Assembly (NCBI RefSeq): GCF_007830065.1
Contig: NZ_VLKK01000004.1
Span: 248,001 to 312,000 of the forward strand
Length of the DNA stretch: 64,000 bases
Direction: 5' to 3'
Origin: Sphingobium wenxiniae
GTDB taxonomy: Bacteria; Pseudomonadota; Alphaproteobacteria; Sphingomonadales; Sphingomonadaceae
Within the stretch, counting starts at the first letter, position 1. The number at the start of each line of letters is the position of its first letter. Below the pieces are notes generated by a model that did not search any database, was not told the origin of the DNA, and saw only the letters and a list, made by a program, of their open reading frames with translations. Positions 17,035 through 27,373 of this stretch are shown in pieces. A program made the translations under genes and the position numbers.

Positions 17035-18027
17035 TCAGATACTCCCAAATCCCCAGGCCTCGCCCCGTTCCGCGCTGTTGAACCGGCGCGGGCGTTTCCA
17101 GCCGATCCGCGGCCGCTTGCGGAGGCGCAGCGTCGGCCAGTCGCCCCGGTCGCTCCGTTCGGCGAGCCGCATCCCCTGCACGCGATAGGCCGCCAGCACC
17201 GCGTCCGCCTGTTCCTTAAGCAGCCCCGCCAGCACGATCGTCCCGCCTTCCTCCACCAGCGCGCAAAGCGAAGGCGCCAGCTCAATCAGCGGCCCGGCCA
17301 GGATATTGGCGATCAGCAGGTCATAAGGCGCGCGTCCGACGATCGCGGGATGATCCGCCCCCGCCGCCGTGAACAGCGCCACCTGACCCGCGCCGGCGCC
17401 CAGCCGCACCCCATTGGCGCGCGCGTTGTCCGCGCTGATCTCCACCGCCACCGGATCGATATCCGAAGCGGTCGCCAGCGCCCGCGGCCAGAGGCGGAGC
17501 GCGGCGAAGGCCAGCAGCCCCGTGCCCGTCCCGATATCGGCGACGTTGCGGAACCGCATCCCCACGCGCCGCATCCGGTCCAGCATCATCAGGCAGCCGG
17601 ATGTGGTTTCATGCTGCCCGGTGCCGAAGGCGCGGCTCGCGCAGATCAGGAAATTGACATAATCCGGCTGTTCGGGATCGCCGGGCAAGTTGCGGACATG
17701 GAAACGCCCGGCGGTGACAGGCTCCAGCCCCTGCTGGCTCAGCGTCACCCAGTCCTCATCGGGAAGCTGTTCGACCACCGGCCTGACCGCTCCCGCGCTC
17801 GGCACCAGCGTCCGCAGCAGCTTGACGGCGGCGGGGCCGGGCCTGCCCTCGAAATAGGCTTCCAGCCGCCAGCTATTCTCATTGTCCGGCTCCGCCTCGC
17901 TGGTCATCAGCACGGGCGGCTTGTCCATCATCGCAAAGGCGGCGATGTCGCCCTCCAGCGCTTCGGCTTCGGCGCGGGTGCAGGGCAGGGTAACTTTCCA
18001 GCTTTGGACAGGAACGGCATCGGTCAT
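17035..18027 (-). CDS. prmA: ribosomal protein L11 methyltransferase
   Basis: 330 residues. The substrate-recognition domain comes first, then the SAM site VADIGTGTGLLAFAALRL, SDIDPVAVEISADNARAN and the catalytic-type LLIANILAGPLIELAP motif. FGTGQHETTSGCL is the PrmA signature. It methylates lysines and the N-terminus of L11. About 40 basic C-terminal residues (KRPRIGWKRPRRFNSAERGE) extend past the usual end. Confidence 0.94.
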   Translation of the reverse strand: MTDAVPVQSWKVTLPCTRAEAEALEGDIAAFAMMDKPPVLMTSEAEPDNENSWRLEAYFEGRPGPAAVKLLRTLVPSAGAVRPVVEQLPDEDWVTLSQQGLEPVTAGRFHVRNLPGDPEQPDYVNFLICASRAFGTGQHETTSGCLMMLDRMRRVGMRFRNVADIGTGTGLLAFAALRLWPRALATASDIDPVAVEISADNARANGVRLGAGAGQVALFTAAGADHPAIVGRAPYDLLIANILAGPLIELAPSLCALVEEGGTIVLAGLLKEQADAVLAAYRVQGMRLAERSDRGDWPTLRLRKRPRIGWKRPRRFNSAERGEAWGFGSI

Positions 18028-18182
18028 GCCGCCGCCTTAAATCACCGGACGGGGAAGGGGAAGTATCAGCGCGCGCAGTGCGCCGCCGACGGCCCTGCGA
18101 TGGCTGGTTGCGGCCGAAGGGGGCATTCAACATTGGGATGACGGATGAGTGGCGGGAATCCGCCCGCCACCGCCATCGCCCC

Positions 18183-19511
18183 TTAAGCAACCTGCCGGCT
18201 GAAGTCCGAAGACGCCGCGCGCAGGCTGGACAATTGGCCTTCCACTGTCGTGAAGCCGCGCTCCAACTGATCGATTTCCGACGCCACCACTTCGGTATCC
18301 TGCCGTATGGCCGAGATGGTGGTCGACATCGAGTCGGCGGCCAGCGCCGTTTCGTCCACGGCCGCCGTGATCATCGTCACGGTCTGCGCCTGCTGGTCCA
18401 TCGCGTGGCGGATGCGTTCGGCGCTGGTCTGCACTTCGCCCACCGTGTCGCGGATGCGTTCGTTGGTCTGGACGGACTGGCGGGTCGACGCCTGGATATC
18501 GGCGATCTTGCCCGCGATCTCGTCGGTCGCCCGCGCGGTCTGGTTGGCCAGGCTCTTCACTTCCTGCGCGACCACGGCGAAACCGCGCCCCGCATCACCC
18601 GCGCGCGCCGCTTCGATGGTGGCGTTGAGCGCAAGAAGATTGGTCTGCCCCGCAATGTCGCGGATCAGGCCCAGGATCGATTCGATCGACTTGGCATGTT
18701 CGGACAGGGTGGTGGACATGGCGACGGCGTCGCTCGACTGCTCCGCCGCCCGATGCGCGACATCGGCGGCGCTTTCCACCTCGGCGCGCGCATCCTCGAT
18801 CGCGCGGATCAACCCGGCGGAGGTGCGCGCCGCGTCCCGCATGGCGAGGGCGGACTGCTCGGCGGCGGCGGCGACCTCGGACGCCTTGCCCAGCATCCCG
18901 CGCGTTGCGGCGGACGCATCCTTCGCCTGTTCGCGCAGCGATTCGCCCAGATGCGACGCGCCGTCGATCTCGGCCGCGATACGCTGTTCGAAGAGTGAAC
19001 CGAAGCGCTGCCGTTCAGCGCGCTGGGCGTCGGCTATATCCTGCGCCATGACATTGCTCATTATGCCGATGCTGATCATGGATATGCGGTTGACCGTCCG
19101 CAGCAGCCGCTGGCAGCGCGGCCGGTCGTCCCAGATGCGGTCGCACAGAAGTTCCGCGATCTTCTCGTCGCCGCGCGCGACCGACGCCAGCACCGCCGCG
19201 CCCGACAGGCCGTGCTTGCCCGCGTGGCGGACGCAGGCGGTCGCCATATTGCCCCATTCCCCGGCGTCATAGCGCGACAGCTTTTCCCGCACATATTGAC
19301 GTGCGCCGACTTCGATCTTGCGCAGCGCTTCGGATGACAGATAGCCGGCCAGCTTCGCTTCGGCCACATAGGTGTCGAAGAATGTCTGCCCGACGATATC
19401 GATGGAATCTTCGATCAGCCCAAATATTTCCAGCGCTTCCGGTCCGATCGTCGGATCGAACTCGGCCAGATTGTCGGCCCGGATGATCCAGTTGTTTGAA
19501 GAAGACTGCAT
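18183..19511 (-). CDS. soluble methyl-accepting chemotaxis protein, possible globin-coupled sensor
   Basis: 442 residues with no transmembrane segment, so a cytoplasmic receptor. The C-terminal signalling domain is clear: [54 protein letters not shown] at about 280-335, flanked by coiled coils. Residues 1-180 are helical and resemble protoglobin sensors, with histidines in [13 protein letters not shown] as possible heme ligands, but I cannot confirm heme binding. No CheA/CheW-binding pentapeptide or other chemotaxis genes are nearby. Confidence 0.82.
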   Translation of the reverse strand: MQSSSNNWIIRADNLAEFDPTIGPEALEIFGLIEDSIDIVGQTFFDTYVAEAKLAGYLSSEALRKIEVGARQYVREKLSRYDAGEWGNMATACVRHAGKHGLSGAAVLASVARGDEKIAELLCDRIWDDRPRCQRLLRTVNRISMISIGIMSNVMAQDIADAQRAERQRFGSLFEQRIAAEIDGASHLGESLREQAKDASAATRGMLGKASEVAAAAEQSALAMRDAARTSAGLIRAIEDARAEVESAADVAHRAAEQSSDAVAMSTTLSEHAKSIESILGLIRDIAGQTNLLALNATIEAARAGDAGRGFAVVAQEVKSLANQTARATDEIAGKIADIQASTRQSVQTNERIRDTVGEVQTSAERIRHAMDQQAQTVTMITAAVDETALAADSMSTTISAIRQDTEVVASEIDQLERGFTTVEGQLSSLRAASSDFSRQVA

Positions 19512-19685
19512 AGGATAAGGTGTCCCCTGGATGGTGCGCGATCACATCCCGGCTTCAATAGCCTGCTTTGGTTAATCGATTCTTTATCCTGCCGTTCGCG
19601 CGACACTTTCCGCCGTGCCTTGCCCTTCGCCGCGTTCGCTCTTAAGGGGAGCGGAATCAGACAAGCATCAGGGACATGGGTAGAT

Positions 19686-20081
19686 ATGGCGCGATCCACC
19701 AGCCGGCCGCTCTCGCCGCATTTGACGATATGGAAATGGGGGCCTGCAATGGCCATCTCCATCCTGCACCGCATCACCGGCAACGGACTCGCCATCGTCG
19801 GCGCGCTGGGGCTGGTGTGGTGGCTGATGGCCGCCGCGGCCGGACCGGAAGCCTATGCGACCTTCGTGAAGTGCGCGACCTCGCCCATCGGCTATATCGT
19901 CATGATCGGCCTCACCTGGGCTTTCTTCCAGCATCTCTTTTCCGGCCTTCGCCACTTCGTGCTCGACATGGGCGCCGGCTATGAGCTTCGGACCAACAAG
20001 ACCTGGTCGATCGTCGTGATGATCGGGTCCGTGGTCGTCACGGCGCTTGTCTGGGCCATTATCTGCGGGGGTAAGTTCTGA
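19686..20081 (+). CDS. sdhC: succinate dehydrogenase cytochrome b556 subunit
   Basis: 131 residues from ATG 19686. The RPLSPHLTIWKW start and SILHRITG motif (quinone-site Ser and Arg region) are typical, with three hydrophobic segments and the heme-ligand-type histidine region FQHLFSGLRHFVLD. It anchors complex II and takes part in ubiquinone reduction. The last base of its stop overlaps the sdhD ATG. Confidence 0.94.
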   Translation: MARSTSRPLSPHLTIWKWGPAMAISILHRITGNGLAIVGALGLVWWLMAAAAGPEAYATFVKCATSPIGYIVMIGLTWAFFQHLFSGLRHFVLDMGAGYELRTNKTWSIVVMIGSVVVTALVWAIICGGKF

Positions 20082-20470
20082 TGGGAACGGGAACCGGAAT
20101 CGGCCGTGTCCGTGGCCTTGGATCGGCGCATCACGGCGCGCATCACTGGCTGGCGCAGCGCTATACCGCCATCGGCAATCTGCTGCTCGTCCTCTGGCTG
20201 ATCTTCAACCTGCTGACGCTGCCCGGCCTCGATTATGCAAGCGTGGTCGAATGGATCGCCAATCCGCTGGTGGCGGTGCCGATGATGCTGATGATCGTCA
20301 GCGTCTTCTGGCATCTGCGGCTGGGGATGCAGGTGATGCTGGAGGACTATGTCCATGACAAGGGCCTCAGCTTCTTCTCGATCCTTGCCCTGAACTTCTA
20401 CGCCATCGGCGGCGCGGCCGCCGGCATCTTCGCCATCGCGAAGATCGCCTTCACGGGAGCTGCTTCCTGA
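20081..20470 (+). CDS. sdhD: succinate dehydrogenase membrane anchor subunit
   Basis: 129 residues with three membrane segments. The [23 protein letters not shown] start and [17 protein letters not shown] motif (heme-ligand His and conserved Asp-Tyr pair) identify SdhD. It overlaps both neighbours by single bases (TGATG), which gives tight stoichiometric coupling. Confidence 0.93.
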   Translation: MGTGTGIGRVRGLGSAHHGAHHWLAQRYTAIGNLLLVLWLIFNLLTLPGLDYASVVEWIANPLVAVPMMLMIVSVFWHLRLGMQVMLEDYVHDKGLSFFSILALNFYAIGGAAAGIFAIAKIAFTGAAS

Positions 20471-22284
20471 TGACCGAAGCCTATAAGATCATCGATCACA
20501 CTTATGATACCGTGGTGGTGGGTGCGGGCGGTTCCGGCCTGCGCGCGACCATGGGCAGCGCCGAAGCGGGCCTCAAGACCGCCTGCATCACGAAGCTCTT
20601 CCCGACCCGCAGCCACACCGTGGCCGCGCAGGGCGGCATTGCGGCCAGCCTTGGCAACAACTCGCCCGATCACTGGACCTGGCACATGTACGACACTGTC
20701 AAGGGGTCGGACTGGCTGGGCGATCAGGACGCGATCGAATATATGGTGCGCGAAGCGCCCGCCGCCGTGATCGAGCTGGAACATGCCGGTGTGCCGTTCA
20801 GCCGCAACGACAACGGCACCATCTATCAGCGGCCCTTCGGCGGCCACATGCAGAATATGGGCGAAGGCCCGCCGGTGCAGCGCACCTGCGCCGCCGCCGA
20901 CCGCACAGGCCACGCCATGCTGCACGCGCTCTATCAGCAGTCGCTGAAATATGACGCGGATTTCTACATCGAATATTTCGCCATCGACCTGATCATGGAA
21001 GATGGTCCGAACGGCAAGGAATGCCGGGGCGTCATCGCCATCTGCATGGAAGACGGCTCCATTCACCGCTTCCGCAGCCATGCTGTCGTGCTGGCGACAG
21101 GCGGCTATGGCCGCGCCTATTTCTCCGCCACTTCGGCGCATAGCTGCACCGGCGACGGCGGCGGCATGGTGCTGCGCGCGGGCCTGCCCTTGCAGGATCT
21201 CGAGTTCGTTCAGTTCCACCCGACCGGCATCTACGGCGCGGGCGTGCTCATCACCGAAGGCGCGCGCGGCGAGGGCGGTTATCTCACCAATTCCGAAGGC
21301 GAGCGTTTCATGGAACGCTATGCCCCTTCGGCCAAGGACCTTGCCTCGCGCGACGTCGTGTCGCGCTCCATGGCGATGGAAATGCGCGAAGGGCGCGGCG
21401 TCGGCCCGAACAAGGACCATATCTTCCTCCACCTCGATCATATCGATCCCAAGGTGCTGGCGGAGCGCCTGCCGGGTATCACCGAAAGCGGCAAGATCTT
21501 CGCGGGCGTCGACCTGACCCGCCAGCCGCTGCCCGTGACCCCGACCGTCCATTATAATATGGGCGGCATTCCCTGCAATTATCATGGCCAGGTGGTGACG
21601 AAGGTCGGCGACGATCCCGAAGTCGTGGTGCCGGGCCTCTATGCTGTCGGCGAAGCGGCCTGCGTGTCGGTCCATGGCGCGAACCGCCTCGGCTCCAACT
21701 CGCTGATCGACCTTGTCGTCTTCGGCCGCGCGACCGGCCTGCACCTCAAGGACACGATCAAGCCCAACGGCGCGCATCGCCCGCTGCCCAAGGATTCGGC
21801 CGATCTGGCGCTGAGCCGCCTCGACCACTACCGCAATGCCAAGGGCGGATCGCCCACGGCGCAAATCCGTCTCGAAATGCAGCACACCATGCAGAAACAT
21901 GCCGCCGTGTTCCGCGACAGCGCGCTTCTGGCCGAAGGCGTCGAGAAGATGGCGCAGGTCAACAAGCGGCTTCAGGACGTATCCATCGCCGACCGCTCGC
22001 TGATCTGGAACACCGACCTGATCGAGACGCTGGAGCTGGACAACCTGATGAGCCAGGCCGTCTGCACCATGGTCGGCGCGGAAAACCGCAAGGAAAGCCG
22101 GGGCGCCCACGCGCATGAGGATTATCCGAACCGCGACGACGAAAACTGGATGAAGCACACGGTCAGCTGGTTCGAAGGCTGGGGCGGCAATGGCGGCAAG
22201 GTCAGCCTCGATTATCGTCCGGTCCACGACTACACGCTCACCGACGAGGCCGAATATATCAAGCCCAAGGCGCGCGTGTACTGA
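20470..22284 (+). CDS. sdhA: succinate dehydrogenase flavoprotein subunit
   Basis: 604 residues, full length. It has FAD Rossmann motif [12 protein letters not shown], the covalent-flavin histidine in [11 protein letters not shown], the catalytic HPTGIYG and [15 protein letters not shown] regions, and [19 protein letters not shown]. It oxidises succinate to fumarate in the TCA cycle and complex II. The expected next gene, sdhB, is absent: a strong terminator follows 32 bases after the stop. Confidence 0.97.
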   Translation: MTEAYKIIDHTYDTVVVGAGGSGLRATMGSAEAGLKTACITKLFPTRSHTVAAQGGIAASLGNNSPDHWTWHMYDTVKGSDWLGDQDAIEYMVREAPAAVIELEHAGVPFSRNDNGTIYQRPFGGHMQNMGEGPPVQRTCAAADRTGHAMLHALYQQSLKYDADFYIEYFAIDLIMEDGPNGKECRGVIAICMEDGSIHRFRSHAVVLATGGYGRAYFSATSAHSCTGDGGGMVLRAGLPLQDLEFVQFHPTGIYGAGVLITEGARGEGGYLTNSEGERFMERYAPSAKDLASRDVVSRSMAMEMREGRGVGPNKDHIFLHLDHIDPKVLAERLPGITESGKIFAGVDLTRQPLPVTPTVHYNMGGIPCNYHGQVVTKVGDDPEVVVPGLYAVGEAACVSVHGANRLGSNSLIDLVVFGRATGLHLKDTIKPNGAHRPLPKDSADLALSRLDHYRNAKGGSPTAQIRLEMQHTMQKHAAVFRDSALLAEGVEKMAQVNKRLQDVSIADRSLIWNTDLIETLELDNLMSQAVCTMVGAENRKESRGAHAHEDYPNRDDENWMKHTVSWFEGWGGNGGKVSLDYRPVHDYTLTDEAEYIKPKARVY

Positions 22285-22315
22285 TCCGCCCGCATAGGCT
22301 GAAAAAAGCACAAGG

Positions 22316-22341
22316 GGCGGGCCGGAAGGCTCGCCTTTTTT
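22316..22341 (+). terminator. rho-independent terminator after sdhA
   Basis: An 8-bp stem GGCGGGCC/GGCTCGCC (one G-T pair) with GGAA tetraloop is followed by six T residues. Confidence 0.85.
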
Positions 22342-22645
22342 GTTGATGCGCGGTTTTCAGGCAGGTGCAGCGATGACGGGTTTGGGCGGGGAGCGGCCAT
22401 TCCTCACTCGTCATGCTAAGCGAGTTCAGGGTGGCGGTAGAGTTGAGGGTCGGAAAAATGGCCATTTCTTCCCACCGCACCCAATAACTTGCCCTGCAAC
22501 CCCGTCAGGGTGTATCATACTGCTTGTTGGCCATAAGGCGGTCCTCATGTCGAGACTGCGCTTGCCCGGAGATGGATGGCCCGGCGCGTCCCGACCGAGA
22601 CAGATATATCACGCCTTTCATAGGTCAGCCTTCGGGAGAGCGACC
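22342..22645. other. gene-free spacer between sdhA and the DUF2189 gene
   Basis: No supportable gene is seen in these 304 bases. A near-palindrome GGAAAAATGGCCATTTCTTCC-like sequence spans 22452-22472, with a perfect AATGGCCATT core. It could be an operator or part of the promoter region of the downstream gene. Confidence 0.4.
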
Positions 22646-23446
22646 ATGGCAATAGTGCATCCAACCCCTCTGGCATCCGCCGGCGAAGATTATGAAATCC
22701 GCGCCCTCGACTTCAACGACCTCCGCATCGCGCTGAGGCAGGGCTGGGAGGATTTTCAAGCCAAGCGCGGCGATCTAGTCTTTGTCGGCTTCATCTATCC
22801 CATCGTCGTCCTGCTGGCGATCTTCTCGGTCAGCCGCGTATCGATGTTGCCCTTCATCTTTCCGCTGGTGGCCGGAACGGTCATGCTGGGGCCGCTTTTT
22901 GCCAGCGGCTTCTATGAACTCGCGCGGCGCAGGGAAGCGGGCCCCGATGCGGGCTGGCGGCATTTCCTCGATGTCGTGCGCGGTCCGTCCGCGCCCGCGC
23001 TGCTCGACCTCGCCAGCGTCACCGCCGCATTGTATATGGCGTGGATTGGCGTGGCGTGGTTCATCTATCACGCGACCCTGTCGCGTCTGGGCCCGGAAGC
23101 GGTCGGTTCGGCCGGGGCCTTCCTGCGCTCGATCTTCACGACCCCGGAAGGCTGGAGTATGATCGTCTTCGGCAATCTGGCGGGCCTCTGCTTCGCTATC
23201 GTCACGCTCGCGGTCAGCGCCGTCTCCTTCCCCATGGTGATCGACAAGCCGGTCAGTTGGGGCGTGGCGCTGCGAACCTCCGTCCGCGTCGCTCGGCGCA
23301 ATCCGCTGACGATCACGGTCTGGGGCCTGATCGTCGTCGCCCTGTTGGTGCTGGGGGCGCTCCCGGCGCTGGTCGGTCTTGCGGTGGTCCTGCCGGTGCT
23401 CGGCTATGCAACATGGCATCTCTACACGCGGGCGGTGGTCCGATAG
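22646..23446 (+). CDS. DUF2189 integral membrane protein
   Basis: 266 residues from ATG 22646, preceded by GGGAGAG. A soluble N-terminus of about 45 residues (EIRALDFNDLRIALRQGWEDFQ, the DUF2189 hallmark) is followed by about six hydrophobic segments arranged in pairs. DUF2189 proteins occur near respiratory genes in alphaproteobacteria and are of unknown function. It stands as a separate unit after the sdh terminator. Confidence 0.85.
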   Translation: MAIVHPTPLASAGEDYEIRALDFNDLRIALRQGWEDFQAKRGDLVFVGFIYPIVVLLAIFSVSRVSMLPFIFPLVAGTVMLGPLFASGFYELARRREAGPDAGWRHFLDVVRGPSAPALLDLASVTAALYMAWIGVAWFIYHATLSRLGPEAVGSAGAFLRSIFTTPEGWSMIVFGNLAGLCFAIVTLAVSAVSFPMVIDKPVSWGVALRTSVRVARRNPLTITVWGLIVVALLVLGALPALVGLAVVLPVLGYATWHLYTRAVVR

Positions 23447-23522
23447 GGGGGGAAGGATTTCGGAGCGAGGCCGCGGCAGGGAAAAGCGGATTCCAACCGG
23501 TTCGATGTGAATCGGACGGACT

Positions 23523-24410
23523 CTAGAGCGCCATGAGAATGGGGCGAGCTTCCTCCAGCGCCCTTTGCCCATCGCCCGGATTGCCGTCGAACAGAGCAAC
23601 GACCACATGCTTGCCGCGTTTCAGCACGATGGCGTAGTTGGCTTTGAACAAGCCGAAATGGGACAGGCCGTTGCGCGACACTTTCCATCCCAATCCATAA
23701 TAGGCCGCGCCCGCATAGGGCGGCTTTTCCATGATACGCGGATCTGTCGGGCGGGCGGCGAAGCGCCAGTAGGTCATGGCCGTGCCGGACCAGCCGCCCG
23801 CCGGCCCCAGCCAGTCGTCATAGCGCATGTCGCGGGTCGCCGGGATCAACTTGCGCGCGGCGGCGTCGAAGGACATGCCGGTCCTGCGTTCCACCAGGGC
23901 GCCCAGGATGCAATAGCCGATATTGGAATAGGCCTGCCGCGTGCCCGGCTTGAATTGTTTGGGCGGTGGCGGAATATCGACGCAGCGGTCGTCGGTCTGC
24001 CGCTGGGTCACGGGATCGCCCGTTATGGACCGGTCCCACCCGCCCGCATGGTGCATCAGGTTTCGGGGCGATGTTCCCGCCACGCCCTCATCCAACGACA
24101 GGATGCGCCGATCGGCCAGTTCCATGACCATCGCCGCGGTGATGGGCTTGGACAGGCTGTAATAAGGATAGATTCTGGCCGGATCGGAATCGATGGTCAG
24201 CGTTCGCGGTATTTCATCCCGGTCGCCATAGACGATGCTGACCGATGTAAGCCCATGGCGGGCCATGAAGACCTTCAGCCGTTGCCGGGGATCGAAAGCG
24301 CCGGAAAGCAGAATGGCGGCATAGGCAAACAGAATCAGCAATAGCGACAGGAGGACGGGAAGGAATTTACCGCCCGACTGTCCGCCCCCGCCCATCATGG
24401 TTGCGGACAA
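23523..24410 (-). CDS. beta-lactamase-family serine hydrolase
   Basis: 295 residues with one N-terminal membrane anchor (LLSLLLILFAYAAILL, about 18-36), so the enzyme probably faces the periplasm. The SxxK nucleophile motif is YSLSKPIT near residue 85 and the YxN motif is in AYSNIGYCILGAL. This fits class C/esterase/DD-peptidase-like proteins of the PF00144 type rather than a resistance beta-lactamase. Substrate unknown. It is convergent with the DUF2189 gene. Confidence 0.82.
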   Translation of the reverse strand: MSATMMGGGGQSGGKFLPVLLSLLLILFAYAAILLSGAFDPRQRLKVFMARHGLTSVSIVYGDRDEIPRTLTIDSDPARIYPYYSLSKPITAAMVMELADRRILSLDEGVAGTSPRNLMHHAGGWDRSITGDPVTQRQTDDRCVDIPPPPKQFKPGTRQAYSNIGYCILGALVERRTGMSFDAAARKLIPATRDMRYDDWLGPAGGWSGTAMTYWRFAARPTDPRIMEKPPYAGAAYYGLGWKVSRNGLSHFGLFKANYAIVLKRGKHVVVALFDGNPGDGQRALEEARPILMAL

Positions 24411-24510
24411 TCGAGGTCAGGGGTCGGGAAGTCAAATGGAAAGAGGGAGGGCGCAGCCATCCGGCCACGCCCTCTATTGCCCGACAGCAATATTTGCGAT
24501 CCGCGTCCGG

Positions 24511-26313
24511 TCAGACGGTCAGGAACATCTCCGGGTCCAGCGCCATCAGGCTGTCCGCGCCGCCCTCGATCTTGCGGCGGAGCGCGCCTGCATCCGGCAT
24601 GATCCGCTCAGCGAAGAAGCGCGCCGTCACCAGCTTGGTCTCCAGGAACTTCGCGTCCCCTTCGCCCGCATCCAGCAGAGCCGCCGCCGCCTTGGCCATG
24701 CGCAGCCACATCAGCCCCGTCGCGACGATGCCCATGATGTGCATGTAATGATGCGCTGCCGCCCCGGCATTGTCGGGGTTCTTCATGGCGTTCTGCATCA
24801 ACCACATGGTCGCGGCTTGAAGCTGCTGGGAAGCCTTCTCCAGCGCCTCGGCGAAGCTCGCGAGCTTCTCGATTTCCTTGGCTTCGGCGATTTCGGTGGT
24901 GACGATCTTGAGGAAAGCCTGCATCGCCCGGCCGCCGTTCATCGGCAGCTTGCGGCCCACAAGGTCCATTGCCTGAATGCCGTTGGTGCCTTCGTATATC
25001 TGGGCGATCCTGGCGTCGCGCACATATTGCTCGACCCCGTTTTCCCAGATGTACCCATGGCCGCCGAACACCTGCTGACAGGCGACGGTCACGTCGAAGC
25101 CCTTGTCCGTGCCATAGCCCTTGATGACCGGGGTGAGCAGCCCGATCAGATCGTCGGCCAGTTGGCGTTCCTCTTCACTCGCGGCATTGTGGGCCAGATC
25201 GACCTGCAACGCGCCCCACAGGATCAGCGCCCGCAGCCCTTCGGTCAGCGCCTTCGCCTCCATCAGCATCCGCCGCACATCGGGATGGACGAACAGCGTA
25301 TCGGCCTTCTCATGCAAGTCTTTCGGCCCGGTCAGCGCCCGGCCCTGCCGCCGCTCCCGGGCATAATGCACGGCATTCTGGAAGGCGACCTCGCCTTGGG
25401 CCAGCCCTTGCAGCCCCACGCCCAGCCGCGCGGCGTTCATCATGATGAACATGGCGGCCAGACCCTTGTTCTCCTCGCCCACCAGCCATCCGGTCGCGCC
25501 GTCATAGTTCATGACGCAGGTGGCGTTGCCGTGAATGCCCATCTTGTGCTCGATCGAGCCGCAGGACACCGCATTCCGCTCGCCCAGCGATCCGTCATCC
25601 CGCACCATGAACTTGGGCACCACGAACAGGGAGATGCCCTTGGTCCCTTCCGGCGCATCGGGTGTCTTGGCGAGCACCAGATGGATGATGTTGTCCGACA
25701 GGTCATGCTCGCCCGCCGAAATGAAGATCTTGGTGCCGGTGATCTGATAGCTGCCATCCGCACCCGGAACGGCCTTGGTCTTGATGAGGCCAAGATCGGT
25801 GCCGCATTGCGGTTCCGTCAGGTTCATCGTGCCGGTCCATGTGCCCGCCACCATGTTGGGCACATAGGTCGCCTTCTGCGCGTCGCTGCCCTTGGCCAGC
25901 AGCGCCGCGATCGCGCCCGTCGTCAGGCCATGATACATTTCGAAGGACTGGTTGGCCGACAGCACATATTCGTTGAACGCCGTCGCCAGCACCGTGGGCA
26001 TCCCCTGACCGCCGAACTCGGCGGGCGCGTGCAGCGTCGTCCAGCCGCCCTCGACGAACTTCTCATAGCCTTCCTTGAAGCCGGTGGGCGTCGTCACGCT
26101 GCCGTCCGGATGCCGGGTGCAGCCTTCCTTGTCGCCCACCATGTTCAGGGGGAAAAGCACCTCCGCCGCCATCTTCCCGCCTTCGGTCAGGATCGCCTCG
26201 ACCAGATCGGGCGTCACATTCTCGAAACCGGGCAGGTTGGCATGGCGGTCCAGCCCCACGACATGATCGAGAACGAAACGGGTGTCGCGGACGGGCGCTG
26301 AATAGCTGGGCAT
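24511..26313 (-). CDS. acyl-CoA dehydrogenase, long (C-terminal extension) type
   Basis: 600 residues, longer than ordinary 380-residue enzymes and matching the DmdC/FadE-like subgroup with N-terminal and C-terminal extensions. FAD and substrate motifs are seen: [76 protein letters not shown] with catalytic Glu in YEGTNG. It oxidises a CoA thioester and passes electrons to ETF. The divergent MerR regulator lies just upstream on the same strand. Confidence 0.92.
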   Translation of the reverse strand: MPSYSAPVRDTRFVLDHVVGLDRHANLPGFENVTPDLVEAILTEGGKMAAEVLFPLNMVGDKEGCTRHPDGSVTTPTGFKEGYEKFVEGGWTTLHAPAEFGGQGMPTVLATAFNEYVLSANQSFEMYHGLTTGAIAALLAKGSDAQKATYVPNMVAGTWTGTMNLTEPQCGTDLGLIKTKAVPGADGSYQITGTKIFISAGEHDLSDNIIHLVLAKTPDAPEGTKGISLFVVPKFMVRDDGSLGERNAVSCGSIEHKMGIHGNATCVMNYDGATGWLVGEENKGLAAMFIMMNAARLGVGLQGLAQGEVAFQNAVHYARERRQGRALTGPKDLHEKADTLFVHPDVRRMLMEAKALTEGLRALILWGALQVDLAHNAASEEERQLADDLIGLLTPVIKGYGTDKGFDVTVACQQVFGGHGYIWENGVEQYVRDARIAQIYEGTNGIQAMDLVGRKLPMNGGRAMQAFLKIVTTEIAEAKEIEKLASFAEALEKASQQLQAATMWLMQNAMKNPDNAGAAAHHYMHIMGIVATGLMWLRMAKAAAALLDAGEGDAKFLETKLVTARFFAERIMPDAGALRRKIEGGADSLMALDPEMFLTV

Positions 26314-26358
26314 GATCTTCTCCGAACGGTTCTGTTCTGTTTGGGGGTGGGGTCGGTT

Positions 26359-26763
26359 CTATTGGATGGCGGCGACGAAGTCCGACAGTTCCGCAATCGC
26401 CGCGTCGATATCGTCCTTCTGCCGGGTGAGCAGGTCGATACGCGCCCTGCACTTGGCTATGGTGACGCGCCGCTGCGCCTCATGTTCCTCGTCGGCGTCG
26501 TAAAGGTCGATCATCTCGCGGATGTCCGACAGACTGAAACCCACCCGCTTGCCACGCAATATCCACGCCAGCCGCGCCCGGTCGCGCCGAGAATAGATGC
26601 GGGCCAGCCCCTGCCGCTCCGGCGAGATCAGCCCTTCATCCTCATAGAAGCGCAGGGCGCGCGCGGTGACGCCGAATTCTTCCGACAGATCGGTGATGCT
26701 GTAGGTCTGCCGTTCGCTCTGATCCGGCAGTTCGATGCCGGCAATGCTGGTGCGTTGATCCAT
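26359..26763 (-). CDS. MerR-family regulator (LiuR-like)
   Basis: 134 residues. The N-terminal MerR winged helix reads YSITDLSEEFGVTARALRFYEDEGLISPERQGLARIYSRRDRARL, then a dimerisation coiled coil. No metal-binding cysteines are present, which fits the LiuR/acyl-CoA group and not metal sensors. It lies directly upstream of the acyl-CoA dehydrogenase on the same strand with 45 bases between them, so it probably controls that gene and itself through the site at 26783-26800. Confidence 0.88.
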   Translation of the reverse strand: MDQRTSIAGIELPDQSERQTYSITDLSEEFGVTARALRFYEDEGLISPERQGLARIYSRRDRARLAWILRGKRVGFSLSDIREMIDLYDADEEHEAQRRVTIAKCRARIDLLTRQKDDIDAAIAELSDFVAAIQ

Positions 26764-26782
26764 ATCGGCTATTTAGAACTGC

Positions 26783-26800
26783 CTTACGTTTACGTCAAGG
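26783..26800 (-). promoter_or_regulatory. LiuR-type operator before merR
   Basis: CTTACGTTTACGTCAAGG contains the tandem TTACG/TTACG pattern of known LiuR (MerR-family) sites controlling acyl-CoA dehydrogenase genes. It lies 20 bases before the MerR start codon and 35 bases before the divergent DUF2946 gene. Confidence 0.55.
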
Positions 26801-26834
26801 TCAGTTTGTTGCTCGCCTTGGACGCTTTGTCCTG

Positions 26835-27296
26835 ATGACAGCGCTCCTCGTCTCCGCTAGGGCACTGGCCATGCTGGGGGCAATCAGACAGTCGGATAAT
26901 GCGGGGGGCCTGTTGGCCGCGCTGGCTCTGCTTGTCCTTGCCATTCAGGTGCTGGCGCCTTCGGGCTTCATGCCGGTGCGGACGGAAAAGGGCGTCGTGG
27001 TGACGCTCTGTTCCGGCTCCGGCCCGGTCAAAGTCATGGTGGAGCGCGATTCCGTGGCGCAGGGCCGGATGAAGCAGCAGCATCACCAGCCCGCCGATGA
27101 CGGCATGATGCAGCAGCATTGCGCCTTCGCTGGAGCCAACGCCACGCCTACAGTTCCGCCGCTGCTGTTGGCGGACGTCCCGCTGCCCGCGTGGCAACTG
27201 GCGTTCGGGCCGATCGCCTTCGCGCTCAAAACGGGTTTCATCGCCCGGCTGGCCGCGCCGCCACCGCCTTCTTCAGGACCGCCATCCATCCTCTGA
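26835..27296 (+). CDS. DUF2946-like protein
   Basis: 153 residues with one N-terminal hydrophobic helix (about 28-44), a short CSGSG segment, a His/Gln/Met-rich stretch (MKQQHHQPADDGMMQQHCAFAG, about 79-100) and a second hydrophobic region. This matches DUF2946 proteins, which occur next to copper-related TonB receptors. The Met/His cluster suggests metal binding. A later ATG at 26871 is a possible start. It precedes a TonB receptor on the same strand. Confidence 0.75.
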   Translation: MTALLVSARALAMLGAIRQSDNAGGLLAALALLVLAIQVLAPSGFMPVRTEKGVVVTLCSGSGPVKVMVERDSVAQGRMKQQHHQPADDGMMQQHCAFAGANATPTVPPLLLADVPLPAWQLAFGPIAFALKTGFIARLAAPPPPSSGPPSIL

Positions 27297-27373
27297 AAAT
27301 CCATGCCGTTGCGCGTTGGGCGATGACCTGACGCGCCGCTTTACGCACATGTTTTCAGAAGGTTTCCCTTTCC

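Noticed and set aside
20398-22311. 637-residue open frame antisense to sdhA
   Set aside because: It is a codon-bias shadow of sdhA (His/Arg/Gly-rich, no family-like motif), while the plus strand encodes an unmistakable flavoprotein.
24397-26301. 634-residue open frame antisense to the acyl-CoA dehydrogenase
   Set aside because: Same effect of high GC; the minus strand has complete dehydrogenase signatures and the plus frame has none.
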